The translations under genes and the position numbers were made by a program. A stretch of DNA of 5,972 bases from an uncultured Prevotellaceae bacterium (GTDB taxonomy: Bacteria > Bacteroidota > Bacteroidia > Bacteroidales > Bacteroidaceae), in contig CADCQC010000207.1 of NCBI GenBank assembly GCA_902803455.1, forward strand, positions 1 to 5,972, in the 5' to 3' direction. Positions 1 to 5,972 of this stretch are shown one piece after another. A model generated the notes under the pieces. That model was not told where the DNA came from. It saw only the letters and a program-made list of their open reading frames with translations, and made no database searches. Positions within the stretch are counted from its first letter, which is position 1; each line of letters starts with the position of its first letter.

Positions 1-1
1 G

Positions 2-394
2 AAAAATCGCTACGCCTTCTCTGCCGAGTACGACCTGGACGAATACACCTTCCGTGCTGAGTATATCCACAGCCAGGGTTGGGGTGCCGCCTCTCCAGGC
101 AACAACGTGCGTGAGATCGACTACTCGAAAGGTGACAAGGCAGATGGTTGGTATGTCTTCGGCATCGTGCCTGTCATCAAATCCAAATTACATGCCAAAG
201 CCCGTTACCAGTGCTATCGCCCTTCAAAGGATTGGGGTTCATCCAAGAGCATGTATGAGGTTGGTGCCAACTATTTCATCTCCAAGAATTTGGAAATCAC
301 CGCAGAATATGCCCGTGTGAACGACCGTTCGATAGCCAATCCAGACAATCACAGCTACAATTTTGTGGATGTGGAACTTGATTTCCGCTTCTGA
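2..394 (+). CDS. C-terminal part of an outer-membrane beta-barrel protein, probably a porin (5' end outside window)
   Basis: The open frame enters from the left edge and ends at TGA 392-394, giving 130 residues of a longer protein. These residues alternate polar and hydrophobic/aromatic positions in short stretches joined by polar, Gly/Asn/Asp-rich turns, the usual look of transmembrane beta-strands: for example YAFSAEYDL, YTFRAEYIHS, SKLHAKARYQCY, SMYEVGANYF and LEITAEYARV. The last strand ends in DVELDFRF. A terminal Phe after alternating residues is the established recognition signal for the BAM assembly machinery, so an outer-membrane location is well supported. In Bacteroidota this kind of C-terminus occurs in porins of the phosphate-selective O/P type, which is my best guess. 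Substrate cannot be told. The signal peptide and most of the barrel are off-window, so a different barrel family remains possible. The gene is followed at once by a terminator and appears to be the last of its transcription unit. Confidence 0.7.
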   Translation, partial: KNRYAFSAEYDLDEYTFRAEYIHSQGWGAASPGNNVREIDYSKGDKADGWYVFGIVPVIKSKLHAKARYQCYRPSKDWGSSKSMYEVGANYFISKNLEITAEYARVNDRSIANPDNHSYNFVDVELDFRF

Positions 395-414
395 CCTTTC
401 ACCTCACCCCATTC

Positions 415-449
415 AAGCAGCCCATCTTTCATGGATAGGCTGCTTTTTT
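415..449 (+). terminator. Rho-independent terminator after the porin-like gene
   Basis: AAGCAGCC at 415-422 pairs perfectly with GGCTGCTT at 438-445. Inside this 8-bp stem a C/A mismatch is followed by three more pairs (ATC with GAT) around a short loop. The 3' arm runs into six T residues (444-449). It lies 20 bases after the stop codon, the expected place for the end of the upstream transcript. Confidence 0.85.
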
Positions 450-578
450 ATTCTATGAGCGTAGGGATATGCAATCAGCCTTTTTTGCAGACAGGAACCA
501 CCAAGGACGTTCCAAAAAGAAAACTGAGACGAATAGATAAAAACGACGTGTTCGTGATGTTTTTACGAAATTATTATT

Positions 579-586
579 TATCTTTG
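579..586 (+). promoter_or_regulatory. Bacteroidota-type -7 promoter element for the rightward unit
   Basis: TATCTTTG at 579-586 is an exact match to TAnnTTTG, the -7 element read by the Bacteroidota primary sigma factor. It sits in the only sizeable non-coding gap upstream of the three rightward genes and just after a terminator. A good TTTG -33 element at the expected 19-21 base spacing is not visible; the matching position reads TGAT. Transcription would begin a few bases after the element, at about 590-593, which is at the ATG (592) itself. An 8-base pattern with two free positions also occurs by chance, so this is a probable, not certain, call. Confidence 0.45.
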
Positions 587-591
587 TCGTC

Positions 592-1197
592 ATGAACAAT
601 TATTCGGATCGCCCAATGGTGACATGCGACAATATGATGATCATCGACGCAGACTTTGTTGATCGCGTCGCTTTTGACCTTATCGTCAACTTTGAGCGTA
701 TCATCGGACGCCCCATTCCCAATGCCGACATCGCCAGATGGATAGATTGCCTGGCGCTTGACGGTGGTATCCGTGAAGGCCATGAAAAGACGCAGGTAGT
801 TCTTATCCATAGCCGTGACAAGACACAGTTGGACTACTTCACACCTGGCAACTTGGAGAAGGAACTCAACGGAAAAGCCTTTAACGACAACTTAGGAGAA
901 TTTTCCATCAATGCCATAAGCGAGGAAAGCATCATCAATCGCGAAGGACTGTTGACTGATACACTGCAGTTGGCACTCTATTCCTCAGAAGTGCACCGGC
1001 TGATCATTGTCCCTGATGAGCAAGACTACGATTTGGTACGAGCGACACTACGGCATTCCGATACCGACAAACAGATCACCGTATTGGCCATGCAGCCGAT
1101 GCCAGGCGGGCATTTCCAACAGGAAATCCTGGGCTATTCCCTCATGAGTGCATTGGGAATCAGGAGTGAAGAGTTGGATGGGGCAACGACGACCTAA
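592..1197 (+). CDS. Uncharacterised 201-residue Bacteroidota protein, possible PIN/NYN-like fold
   Basis: I do not recognise a characterised function. It resembles small cytoplasmic proteins of unknown function found in Bacteroidales (possibly Pfam DUF6621, from memory and unverified). There is no signal peptide or membrane segment. Predicted elements by eye are: strand NMMIIDAD (14-21), helix (22-38), a helical stretch (44-55), strand TQVVLIHS (67-74), strand FSINAIS (104-110), helix LLTDTLQLALYS (120-131), strand HRLIIVPD (135-142), helix YDLVRATLRHS (146-156), strand QITVLAMQP (161-169), then a C-terminal helix. This order, with acidic residues D19/D21, D123 and D142/D145/D147 at strand ends and at the start of a helix, recalls PIN/NYN nuclease-like domains; that is inference. 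ATG 592 is the first in-frame start after the promoter element; Met9 (616) is an alternative. The stop at 1195-1197 is 42 bases before the polyamine-type dehydrogenase, with which it is probably co-transcribed. Confidence 0.8.
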   Translation: MNNYSDRPMVTCDNMMIIDADFVDRVAFDLIVNFERIIGRPIPNADIARWIDCLALDGGIREGHEKTQVVLIHSRDKTQLDYFTPGNLEKELNGKAFNDNLGEFSINAISEESIINREGLLTDTLQLALYSSEVHRLIIVPDEQDYDLVRATLRHSDTDKQITVLAMQPMPGGHFQQEILGYSLMSALGIRSEELDGATTT

Positions 1198-1239
1198 GAC
1201 CTTAAAGAATAATCAATTACAATAATCAACATTCATACT

Positions 1240-2478
1240 ATGAGCAAAGTACTAATGATTGGCGCTGGTGGTGTAGCCACCGTGGCCGCCTTCAAGATGG
1301 CACAGAATGCCGACGTTTTCACAGAACTCATGATTGCGAGCCGCACAAAAGCCAAGTGCGACAAACTGGTGGACTCCATCCACAAGGCAGGTTACAATCT
1401 TGACATCCGGACAGCCCAGGTGGATGCCGATGATGTGGAACAACTGAAAACCTTATTGAATGATTACCAGCCCGAACTGGTGGTGAACCTGGCATTGCCT
1501 TATCAAGACCTCACCATCATGGAGGCATGTCTGGCCTGTGGCTGCCATTATCTTGACACCGCCAACTATGAGCCAAAAGATGAGGCACACTTTGAGTATT
1601 CCTGGCAATGGGCTTATAAGCAACGGTTTGAGGACGCAGGTCTTTGTGCGATACTCGGATGCGGTTTTGACCCAGGAGTGAGTGGCATCTATACTGCATA
1701 CGCTGCCAAGCATCATTTCGACGAGATGCATTATCTTGATATCGTGGACTGCAATGCAGGCGACCATCACAAAGCTTTCGCCACCAACTTCAATCCAGAG
1801 ATCAACATTCGTGAGATTACCCAAAAAGGCCTCTACTACAAAGATGGCCAATGGATAGAGACCGAGCCCCTTGAGATCCATCAGCCACTGACCTATCCCA
1901 ATATTGGTCCGCGCGAGAGTTATCTGCTGCATCATGAAGAGCTGGAGAGTCTTGTGAAAAACTACCCCACGATCCGTCAAGCCCGTTTCTGGATGACATT
2001 CGGTGAACAATATATCAAGCATCTCGACGTCATCCAGAATATCGGCATGAGCCGCATTGATGAGGTGACCTACGAGGCACCCCTCGCCGATGACCCGACC
2101 AAGACTGTGAAGGTAAAGATCGTACCTTTGCAATTCCTTAAGGCTGTGCTCCCCAATCCTCAGGATCTTGGCGAGAACTATGAAGGTGAGACAAGTATCG
2201 GATGCCGTATCCGAGGTATCAAAGACGGCAAGGAACGTACCTATTATGTATACAACAACTGCTCTCACCGTGCCGCATATGAAGAGACCGGCATGCAGGG
2301 AGTAAGCTACACTACTGGTGTTCCTGCCATGATTGGAGCCATGTTGCTGGTCAAAGGCATCTGGAAGAAGCCAGGCGTATGGAATGTGGAGGAATTCGAC
2401 CCCGATCCATTCATGGCACTACTCAACGAGAAAGGTTTGCCTTGGCATGAAATCTTCGATGGCGATTTAGAGTTATAA
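1240..2478 (+). CDS. Carboxynorspermidine/carboxyspermidine dehydrogenase-like protein (saccharopine dehydrogenase family)
   Basis: The 412-residue protein is a full-length member of the saccharopine dehydrogenase/Lys1-like family. Residues 1-12 form the first Rossmann strand and turn (KVLMIGAGGVA). The ASRT at 33-36 ends the second strand, and its Arg suggests a preference for NADP(H). LACGCHYLDTANY (98-110), GCGFDPGVSG (140-149) and DCNAGDHHKAF (170-180) are characteristic of the carboxynorspermidine synthase branch rather than lysine-pathway enzymes. That branch reductively condenses aspartate semialdehyde with putrescine or diaminopropane to give carboxyspermidine or carboxynorspermidine, which a separate decarboxylase converts to spermidine or norspermidine. 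Bacteroides uses this route, so putrescine to carboxyspermidine is the likely reaction. The decarboxylase partner is not in this window. There is no Shine-Dalgarno; the leader ATTCATACT before ATG 1240 is A/T-rich. recA starts 40 bases after the stop, on the same strand. Confidence 0.88.
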   Translation: MSKVLMIGAGGVATVAAFKMAQNADVFTELMIASRTKAKCDKLVDSIHKAGYNLDIRTAQVDADDVEQLKTLLNDYQPELVVNLALPYQDLTIMEACLACGCHYLDTANYEPKDEAHFEYSWQWAYKQRFEDAGLCAILGCGFDPGVSGIYTAYAAKHHFDEMHYLDIVDCNAGDHHKAFATNFNPEINIREITQKGLYYKDGQWIETEPLEIHQPLTYPNIGPRESYLLHHEELESLVKNYPTIRQARFWMTFGEQYIKHLDVIQNIGMSRIDEVTYEAPLADDPTKTVKVKIVPLQFLKAVLPNPQDLGENYEGETSIGCRIRGIKDGKERTYYVYNNCSHRAAYEETGMQGVSYTTGVPAMIGAMLLVKGIWKKPGVWNVEEFDPDPFMALLNEKGLPWHEIFDGDLEL

Positions 2479-2518
2479 TGCATTCTTATCTATCAGTATT
2501 ATATATATATCAATTATC

Positions 2519-3547
2519 ATGGCAAAAAAAGAAACCACATCTCAACCCGACGGCACACAGGAAGGCAAACTGAAAGCGCTTCAGGCCGCCATGGCTAAAA
2601 TAGAGAAAGATTTTGGAAAAGGTTCTATCATGAAGTTGGGCGACGAACAAGTAGAACAAGTTGACGTCATCCCTACTGGCAGTATCGGTCTGAACGCCGC
2701 CCTTGGAGTTGGCGGATTTCCCCGTGGACGTATCATCGAGATCTATGGTCCCGAATCCTCAGGAAAGACGACCCTTGCCATCCATGCCATTGCCGAGGCT
2801 CAGAAAATGGGTGGTATCGCTGCATTTATCGATGCAGAACATGCTTTCGACCGTTTTTATGCCGCCCATCTGGGAGTTGATGTCGACAACCTGCTCATCT
2901 CACAACCCGACAATGGAGAACAGGCACTGGAAATTGCCGACCAACTGATCCGTTCAGCCGCCATCGACATCATTGTCATCGACTCGGTCGCTGCCCTCAC
3001 ACCAAAATCAGAGATTGAGGGTGATATGGGCGACAACAAAGTCGGTCTTCAGGCCCGTCTGATGAGTCAGGCATTACGCAAGCTCACCTCCACCATCAGC
3101 AAGACCAACACCACCTGTATCTTCATCAACCAGTTACGTGAGAAGATCGGAGTCATGTTTGGCAATCCAGAAACCACCACAGGCGGCAATGCCCTGAAAT
3201 TCTATGCCAGCGTTCGTCTCGATATCCGTCGTGTGACCACCCTTAAGGACGGTGATCAAGCCATTGGCAACCAAGTGCGTGTGAAGGTGGTGAAAAACAA
3301 AGTTGCCCCACCATTCCGTAAGGCAGAATTTGAGATTCTTTTTGGAGAAGGAATCTCCAAAGTGGGAGAAATCGTTGATCTGGGTGTGGAGTACGGTATC
3401 ATTCAGAAGAGCGGATCATGGTTTTCCTACAACAATTCGAAACTGGCCCAAGGTAGAGATGCCACCAAAGCGCTGCTCAACGATAATCCTGAGCTCTGCG
3501 AAGAGATAGAAGCCAAGATTATGGCTGCTATCGCAGAGAGCAACTGA
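2519..3547 (+). CDS. recA: Recombinase RecA
   Basis: RecA coats single-stranded DNA in the cytoplasm, hydrolyses ATP and catalyses strand exchange in recombinational repair. At 342 residues it is full length and every landmark is present: the N-terminal helix with FGKGSIMKLG (32-41), Walker A GPESSGKTT (77-85), the catalytic Glu in DAEHAFD (E107, equal to E. coli E96), Walker B IIVIDSVAAL (151-160), loop L1 in EIEGDMGDNKVG (165-176), loop L2 in QLREKIGVMFGNPETTTGG (205-223), and the C-terminal domain to residue 342. Compared with E. coli it has about 11 extra N-terminal residues, Val in place of the L1 Met164, and a C-terminus without the long acidic tail. ATG 2519 is supported by the MAKKE start and lies 40 bases after the dehydrogenase stop; no Shine-Dalgarno is seen, only an A/T-rich leader. 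No E. coli-type LexA box (CTGT-N8-ACAG) lies in the gap. It is probably the last gene of the rightward unit. Confidence 0.98.
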   Translation: MAKKETTSQPDGTQEGKLKALQAAMAKIEKDFGKGSIMKLGDEQVEQVDVIPTGSIGLNAALGVGGFPRGRIIEIYGPESSGKTTLAIHAIAEAQKMGGIAAFIDAEHAFDRFYAAHLGVDVDNLLISQPDNGEQALEIADQLIRSAAIDIIVIDSVAALTPKSEIEGDMGDNKVGLQARLMSQALRKLTSTISKTNTTCIFINQLREKIGVMFGNPETTTGGNALKFYASVRLDIRRVTTLKDGDQAIGNQVRVKVVKNKVAPPFRKAEFEILFGEGISKVGEIVDLGVEYGIIQKSGSWFSYNNSKLAQGRDATKALLNDNPELCEEIEAKIMAAIAESN

Positions 3548-3614
3548 CACCTTTTTCTTGGTGACGATTTCAGTCTATCCTCACCTATTCATTTCGAAAA
3601 AGGCATTTAACCCC

Positions 3615-3655
3615 AAAAGGTCCTCAAGGTTATTTATCACCTTGAGGACCTTTTT
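3615..3655. terminator. Strong hairpin terminator between convergent recA and asnS, probably bidirectional
   Basis: AAAAGGTCCTCAAGGT at 3615-3630 is perfectly complementary to 3639-3654 with an 8-base loop (TATTTATC), a 16-bp uninterrupted stem. Five T residues (3651-3655) follow on the + strand, and four A residues open the left arm, giving a T-run on the - strand as well. It lies 67 bases after the recA stop and 33 bases beyond the asnS stop, so it can serve both converging transcripts. The rightward T-run is slightly longer, and on the - strand the T-run is followed by GGGG. Confidence 0.9.
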
Positions 3656-3687
3656 ACGAATGTGCGATGTATCTCTATGGTACTTTC

Positions 3688-5091
3688 TTAGAAATCAGCA
3701 CTCTTAGGCGTACGCGGGAAAGGAATGACGTCGCGGATATTCTGCATACCTGTAACGAAGAGGATCAACCGTTCGAATCCCAATCCGAAACCGCCATGCG
3801 GGCATGATCCATAGCGACGGGTATCCAGATACCACCACATATCCTTCTCAGGAATGTTGCGCCGTTTGATCTCAGCATACAGTTTATCGTAATCTTCCTC
3901 ACGCACACTGCCACCGATGATCTCGCCGATCTGCGGGAATAGCACGTCAGTGCCCTGTACGGTACGTCCGTCTTCATTGATTTTCATATAGAAAGCCTTG
4001 ATATCTTTCGGATAATTGATCATGATGACAGGCCGTTTGAAATGCTCCTCCACCAGATAACGCTCATGCTCTGACGCCAGATCCATACCCCAACTCACAG
4101 GGAACTCGAACTGATGTCCGGCAGCCACAGCCTCCTCCAAGATACGTATACCCTCTGTGTAAGGCAATCTGACAAACGATCCCTCCACCACAGACTGCAA
4201 ACGCTGGAGAAGCGTGCGGTCAATCATTTTGTTGAGGAATTCAAGATCATCCTTACAGTTATCAAGTGCCCACTGCACGCAATATTTGATGAAGTCCTCT
4301 TCGAGATCCATCAGATCATCAAGGTCGATAAAAGCCACCTCAGGCTCTATCATCCAGAATTCAGCCAGATGTCGCGGAGTATTGGAATTCTCTGCTCTGA
4401 AGGTAGGTCCGAAAGTATAGATGGCACCCAGCGCTGTGGCTCCCAATTCACCTTCGAGCTGTCCGCTCACGGTAAGTGATGTCTGTACGCCAAAGAAATC
4501 ATCATCATAGATGATGCGTCCCTTTTCATCCTTTTTTAGATCATAGAGATTCTTTGTCGTCACCTGGAACATCTGTCCGGCACCCTCACAATCACTTCCG
4601 GTAATAATGGGCGAATGGAAATAGAAGAAGCCATGTTTATGGAAATAATCATGTATGGCGATCGCCATATTATGACGCACACGCATGACTGCACCAAATG
4701 TATTGGTTCGCAGACGCAGGTGGGCATTTTTACGCATCGCCTCGAAACTCTGTCCCTTTTTCTGCATAGGATAATCAGAACCACAAGTACCCAAGACGAT
4801 GATTTCCTGACATTGTATCTCACTGGTCTGACCAGCCCCCTGGCTTTCCACGAGCACACCTGTAGCACTCACACATGCACCAGTGGTGACCAACTTAAGC
4901 ACAGCGGCATCGACCTTTGTCGGATCAACGACCACTTGCACATTTTTAATGGTAGAACCGTCGTTGATGGCAATGAAATCCACCGATTTGCTGCTTCGGT
5001 GCGTCCTCACCCAGCCTTTAACATTGACTATTGAGCCGAAATCCGTGCACTGAAGCACATCTACAACCTTTGTCCTACGTATTTTATCCAT
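3688..5091 (-). CDS. asnS: Asparaginyl-tRNA synthetase
   Basis: AsnS is the cytoplasmic class II enzyme that activates asparagine with ATP and charges tRNA-Asn. The 467 residues match the usual bacterial length (E. coli 466). The N-terminal OB-fold anticodon-binding domain spans roughly 1-105, with VNVKGWVRTHRSSKSVDFIAINDGS (22-46). The catalytic domain follows: HSPIITGSDCEGAGQMFQVTT (159-179) is the AsnS-type sequence before the active site, class II motif 2 is FRAENSNTPRHLAEFWMIEPE (231-251), and motif 3 is GFGLGFERLILFV (434-446). The C-terminus RDVIPFPRTPKSADF is typical of AsnS. The Ser/Asn wording around 166-180 and the absence of the bacterial AspS insertion domain argue against AspS. 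The ATG (complement of 5089-5091) is preceded by A/T-rich sequence and no Shine-Dalgarno. It lies 39 bases downstream of the pseudouridine synthase gene on the same strand, with no visible promoter between, so the two are probably one operon. No truncation or frameshift is seen. Confidence 0.97.
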   Translation of the reverse strand: MDKIRRTKVVDVLQCTDFGSIVNVKGWVRTHRSSKSVDFIAINDGSTIKNVQVVVDPTKVDAAVLKLVTTGACVSATGVLVESQGAGQTSEIQCQEIIVLGTCGSDYPMQKKGQSFEAMRKNAHLRLRTNTFGAVMRVRHNMAIAIHDYFHKHGFFYFHSPIITGSDCEGAGQMFQVTTKNLYDLKKDEKGRIIYDDDFFGVQTSLTVSGQLEGELGATALGAIYTFGPTFRAENSNTPRHLAEFWMIEPEVAFIDLDDLMDLEEDFIKYCVQWALDNCKDDLEFLNKMIDRTLLQRLQSVVEGSFVRLPYTEGIRILEEAVAAGHQFEFPVSWGMDLASEHERYLVEEHFKRPVIMINYPKDIKAFYMKINEDGRTVQGTDVLFPQIGEIIGGSVREEDYDKLYAEIKRRNIPEKDMWWYLDTRRYGSCPHGGFGLGFERLILFVTGMQNIRDVIPFPRTPKSADF

Positions 5092-5130
5092 TTTGTTGAA
5101 TTTCTAATTAAAAAGTTTGCATAATGATGA

Positions 5131-5972
5131 TTACTCAAAAGCCCCCATGCGCAGCATATCCACCTCTTTCTCTGTGAGGAATCGCCAGTCACCCCGACGT
5201 ACATTTTTCTTGGTCAGACCAGCGAATTGCACGCGATCGAGTTTGATAACACGATAGCCGAGGCTCTCGAAGATACGTCTGACGATGCGGTTCTTGCCAC
5301 TGTGGATCTCGATGCCAACCTGACTTTTGTCAGTATCGCTAGCATACTCCACTGCGTCAGCCTTGATTTCTCCATCATCGAGAGTGATGCCCTGTCGGAT
5401 CTGTTCCATATCATGAGCAGTGACGTTCTTGTCAAGGAAAACATGATATACTTTTTTCTTGAGGAATTTCGGATGTGTGAGTTTGCTGGCCAAGTCACCA
5501 TCATTGGTGAGCAGCAACACACCTGTGGTATTTCTGTCGAGCCTTCCGACAGGATAGATCCGTTCTGGACAAGCATTCTTCACCAAATCCATGACCGTCT
5601 TACGCTGTTGCGGATCATCACTTGTGGTGACATAATCCTTTGGCTTATTAAGAAGCACATAGACCTTTTTCTCCAGTCTTACCGGCTGTTCGTGGAACAT
5701 CACCTCGTCTGTGCGCGAAACCTTCACACCCAACTCGGTAACCACTTCACCATTCACTTTCACGACTCCCGCCTGGATGAAAGCATCAGCCTCACGACGG
5801 CTGCAAATACCTGCATTAGCCAGGAATTTATTCAAACGAATCGGCTCGTTGGGATCTACATGTTCCTCCTTATACTCGAGCCTTTTCTTCATACTGTATT
5901 TTGCATTGGGATCATAGCCAGGCGAATGCTGACGATATCCAGGCTGGTAGCCACCCTGACGAGACTGATAAC
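5131..5972 (-). CDS. rluB: RluB/RsuA-family rRNA pseudouridine synthase with low-complexity N-terminal extension (5' end outside window)
   Basis: The protein isomerises a uridine to pseudouridine in rRNA, most likely 23S (the RluB branch; RluE/RluF or RsuA specificity cannot be excluded by eye). Numbered from the Met at 5892, an S4 RNA-binding domain covers about 18-60 (IRLNKFLANAGICSRREAD). The catalytic domain begins at VYVLLNKPKDY (77-87); GRLDRNTTGVLLLTNDGDLA (116-135) contains the catalytic Asp119, and GKNRIVRRIFESLGYRVIKLDR (199-220) is the family's C-terminal motif. The stop TAA is the complement of 5131-5133. The frame stays open for 26 further codons to the right edge, and these are rich in Tyr, Gly, Gln, Pro, Ser and Arg (GGYQPGYRQ, then SPGYDPNAKYS). 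Bacteroidota homologues commonly have such an extension, so Met at 5892 is probably internal and the gene is marked as partial. It precedes asnS by 39 bases. Confidence 0.9.
   Translation of the reverse strand, partial: YQSRQGGYQPGYRQHSPGYDPNAKYSMKKRLEYKEEHVDPNEPIRLNKFLANAGICSRREADAFIQAGVVKVNGEVVTELGVKVSRTDEVMFHEQPVRLEKKVYVLLNKPKDYVTTSDDPQQRKTVMDLVKNACPERIYPVGRLDRNTTGVLLLTNDGDLASKLTHPKFLKKKVYHVFLDKNVTAHDMEQIRQGITLDDGEIKADAVEYASDTDKSQVGIEIHSGKNRIVRRIFESLGYRVIKLDRVQFAGLTKKNVRRGDWRFLTEKEVDMLRMGAFE

Larger units (their letters stand above)
395..591. other. Intergenic region between porin-like gene and the 201-residue gene
   Basis: This 197-base stretch holds the terminator at 415-449, a short inverted repeat at 551-569 and a promoter-like element at 579-586. 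I see no convincing coding sequence or RNA gene in it. The half before about 530 has no further recognisable structure. Confidence 0.6.

Noticed and set aside
486..510. GGAAC...GTTCC inverted repeat in the 395-591 gap
   Set aside because: Five-base arms with a 10-base spacer, not adjacent to the promoter element or terminator. Expected by chance in this length of sequence.
1453..2268. A 271-codon open frame on the - strand, opposite the dehydrogenase gene
   Set aside because: It lies wholly antisense to a strongly recognisable conserved gene, its translation matches no family I know, and it has no promoter-like sequence or genomic gap of its own. It is best explained as a by-product of codon composition.
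2474..2479. TATAAT hexamer at the end of the dehydrogenase gene, upstream of recA
   Set aside because: It looks like an E. coli -10 box, but the Bacteroidota primary sigma factor reads TAnnTTTG, it overlaps the stop codon, and there is no matching -35. A/T-rich chance match.
3548..3563. CACC-N8-GGTG hairpin just after the recA stop
   Set aside because: Only 4 bp of stem and no T-run after it. The 16-bp hairpin at 3615-3654 is a far better terminator.
4114..5034. Two + strand open frames (4114-4479 and 4615-5034) inside asnS
   Set aside because: Both are antisense to conserved AsnS catalytic and anticodon-binding regions, and their translations are low-quality with no recognisable domain.
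1..5972. Mobile elements, CRISPR arrays, tRNA or rRNA genes, and defence systems
   Set aside because: No transposase or integrase motifs, no regularly spaced repeats and no tRNA/rRNA signature were seen on either strand. The window is almost fully explained by housekeeping genes.

Overview
The window looks like a chromosomal housekeeping segment of a Bacteroidota bacterium, most likely Prevotella or a close relative. Four things point there: none of the starts has a Shine-Dalgarno sequence, leaders are A/T-rich, one promoter element fits the Bacteroidota -7 consensus TAnnTTTG, and the RecA, AsnS, saccharopine-dehydrogenase-like and RluB-like proteins carry Bacteroidota-type wording. I cannot fix the species from this sequence alone.

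Layout. Positions 2-394 (+) hold the C-terminal end of an outer-membrane beta-barrel protein, probably a porin, closed by a clear hairpin terminator at 415-449. A gene-free stretch of 197 bases follows, with a probable promoter at its end. Three genes then run rightward: an uncharacterised 201-residue protein (592-1197), a carboxynorspermidine/carboxyspermidine dehydrogenase-like enzyme (1240-2478) and recA (2519-3547). The gaps are about 40 bases with no obvious internal promoter or terminator, so they probably form one transcription unit. A strong 16-bp hairpin at 3615-3654 separates this unit from a leftward pair: an RluB-type 23S rRNA pseudouridine synthase (5131 to beyond the right edge) followed 39 bases later by asnS (3688-5091).

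Functionally the window covers polyamine synthesis, homologous recombination and the translation apparatus (tRNA charging and rRNA modification). There is no sign of a mobile element, CRISPR array, tRNA, rRNA or defence island. The most interesting items are two. First, the 201-residue protein has a strand/helix order and acidic residues that resemble a PIN/NYN nuclease-like fold, and it may be translated from a leaderless or nearly leaderless transcript. Second, the pseudouridine synthase has a Tyr/Gly/Gln/Arg/Pro-rich low-complexity N-terminal extension that runs off the window.
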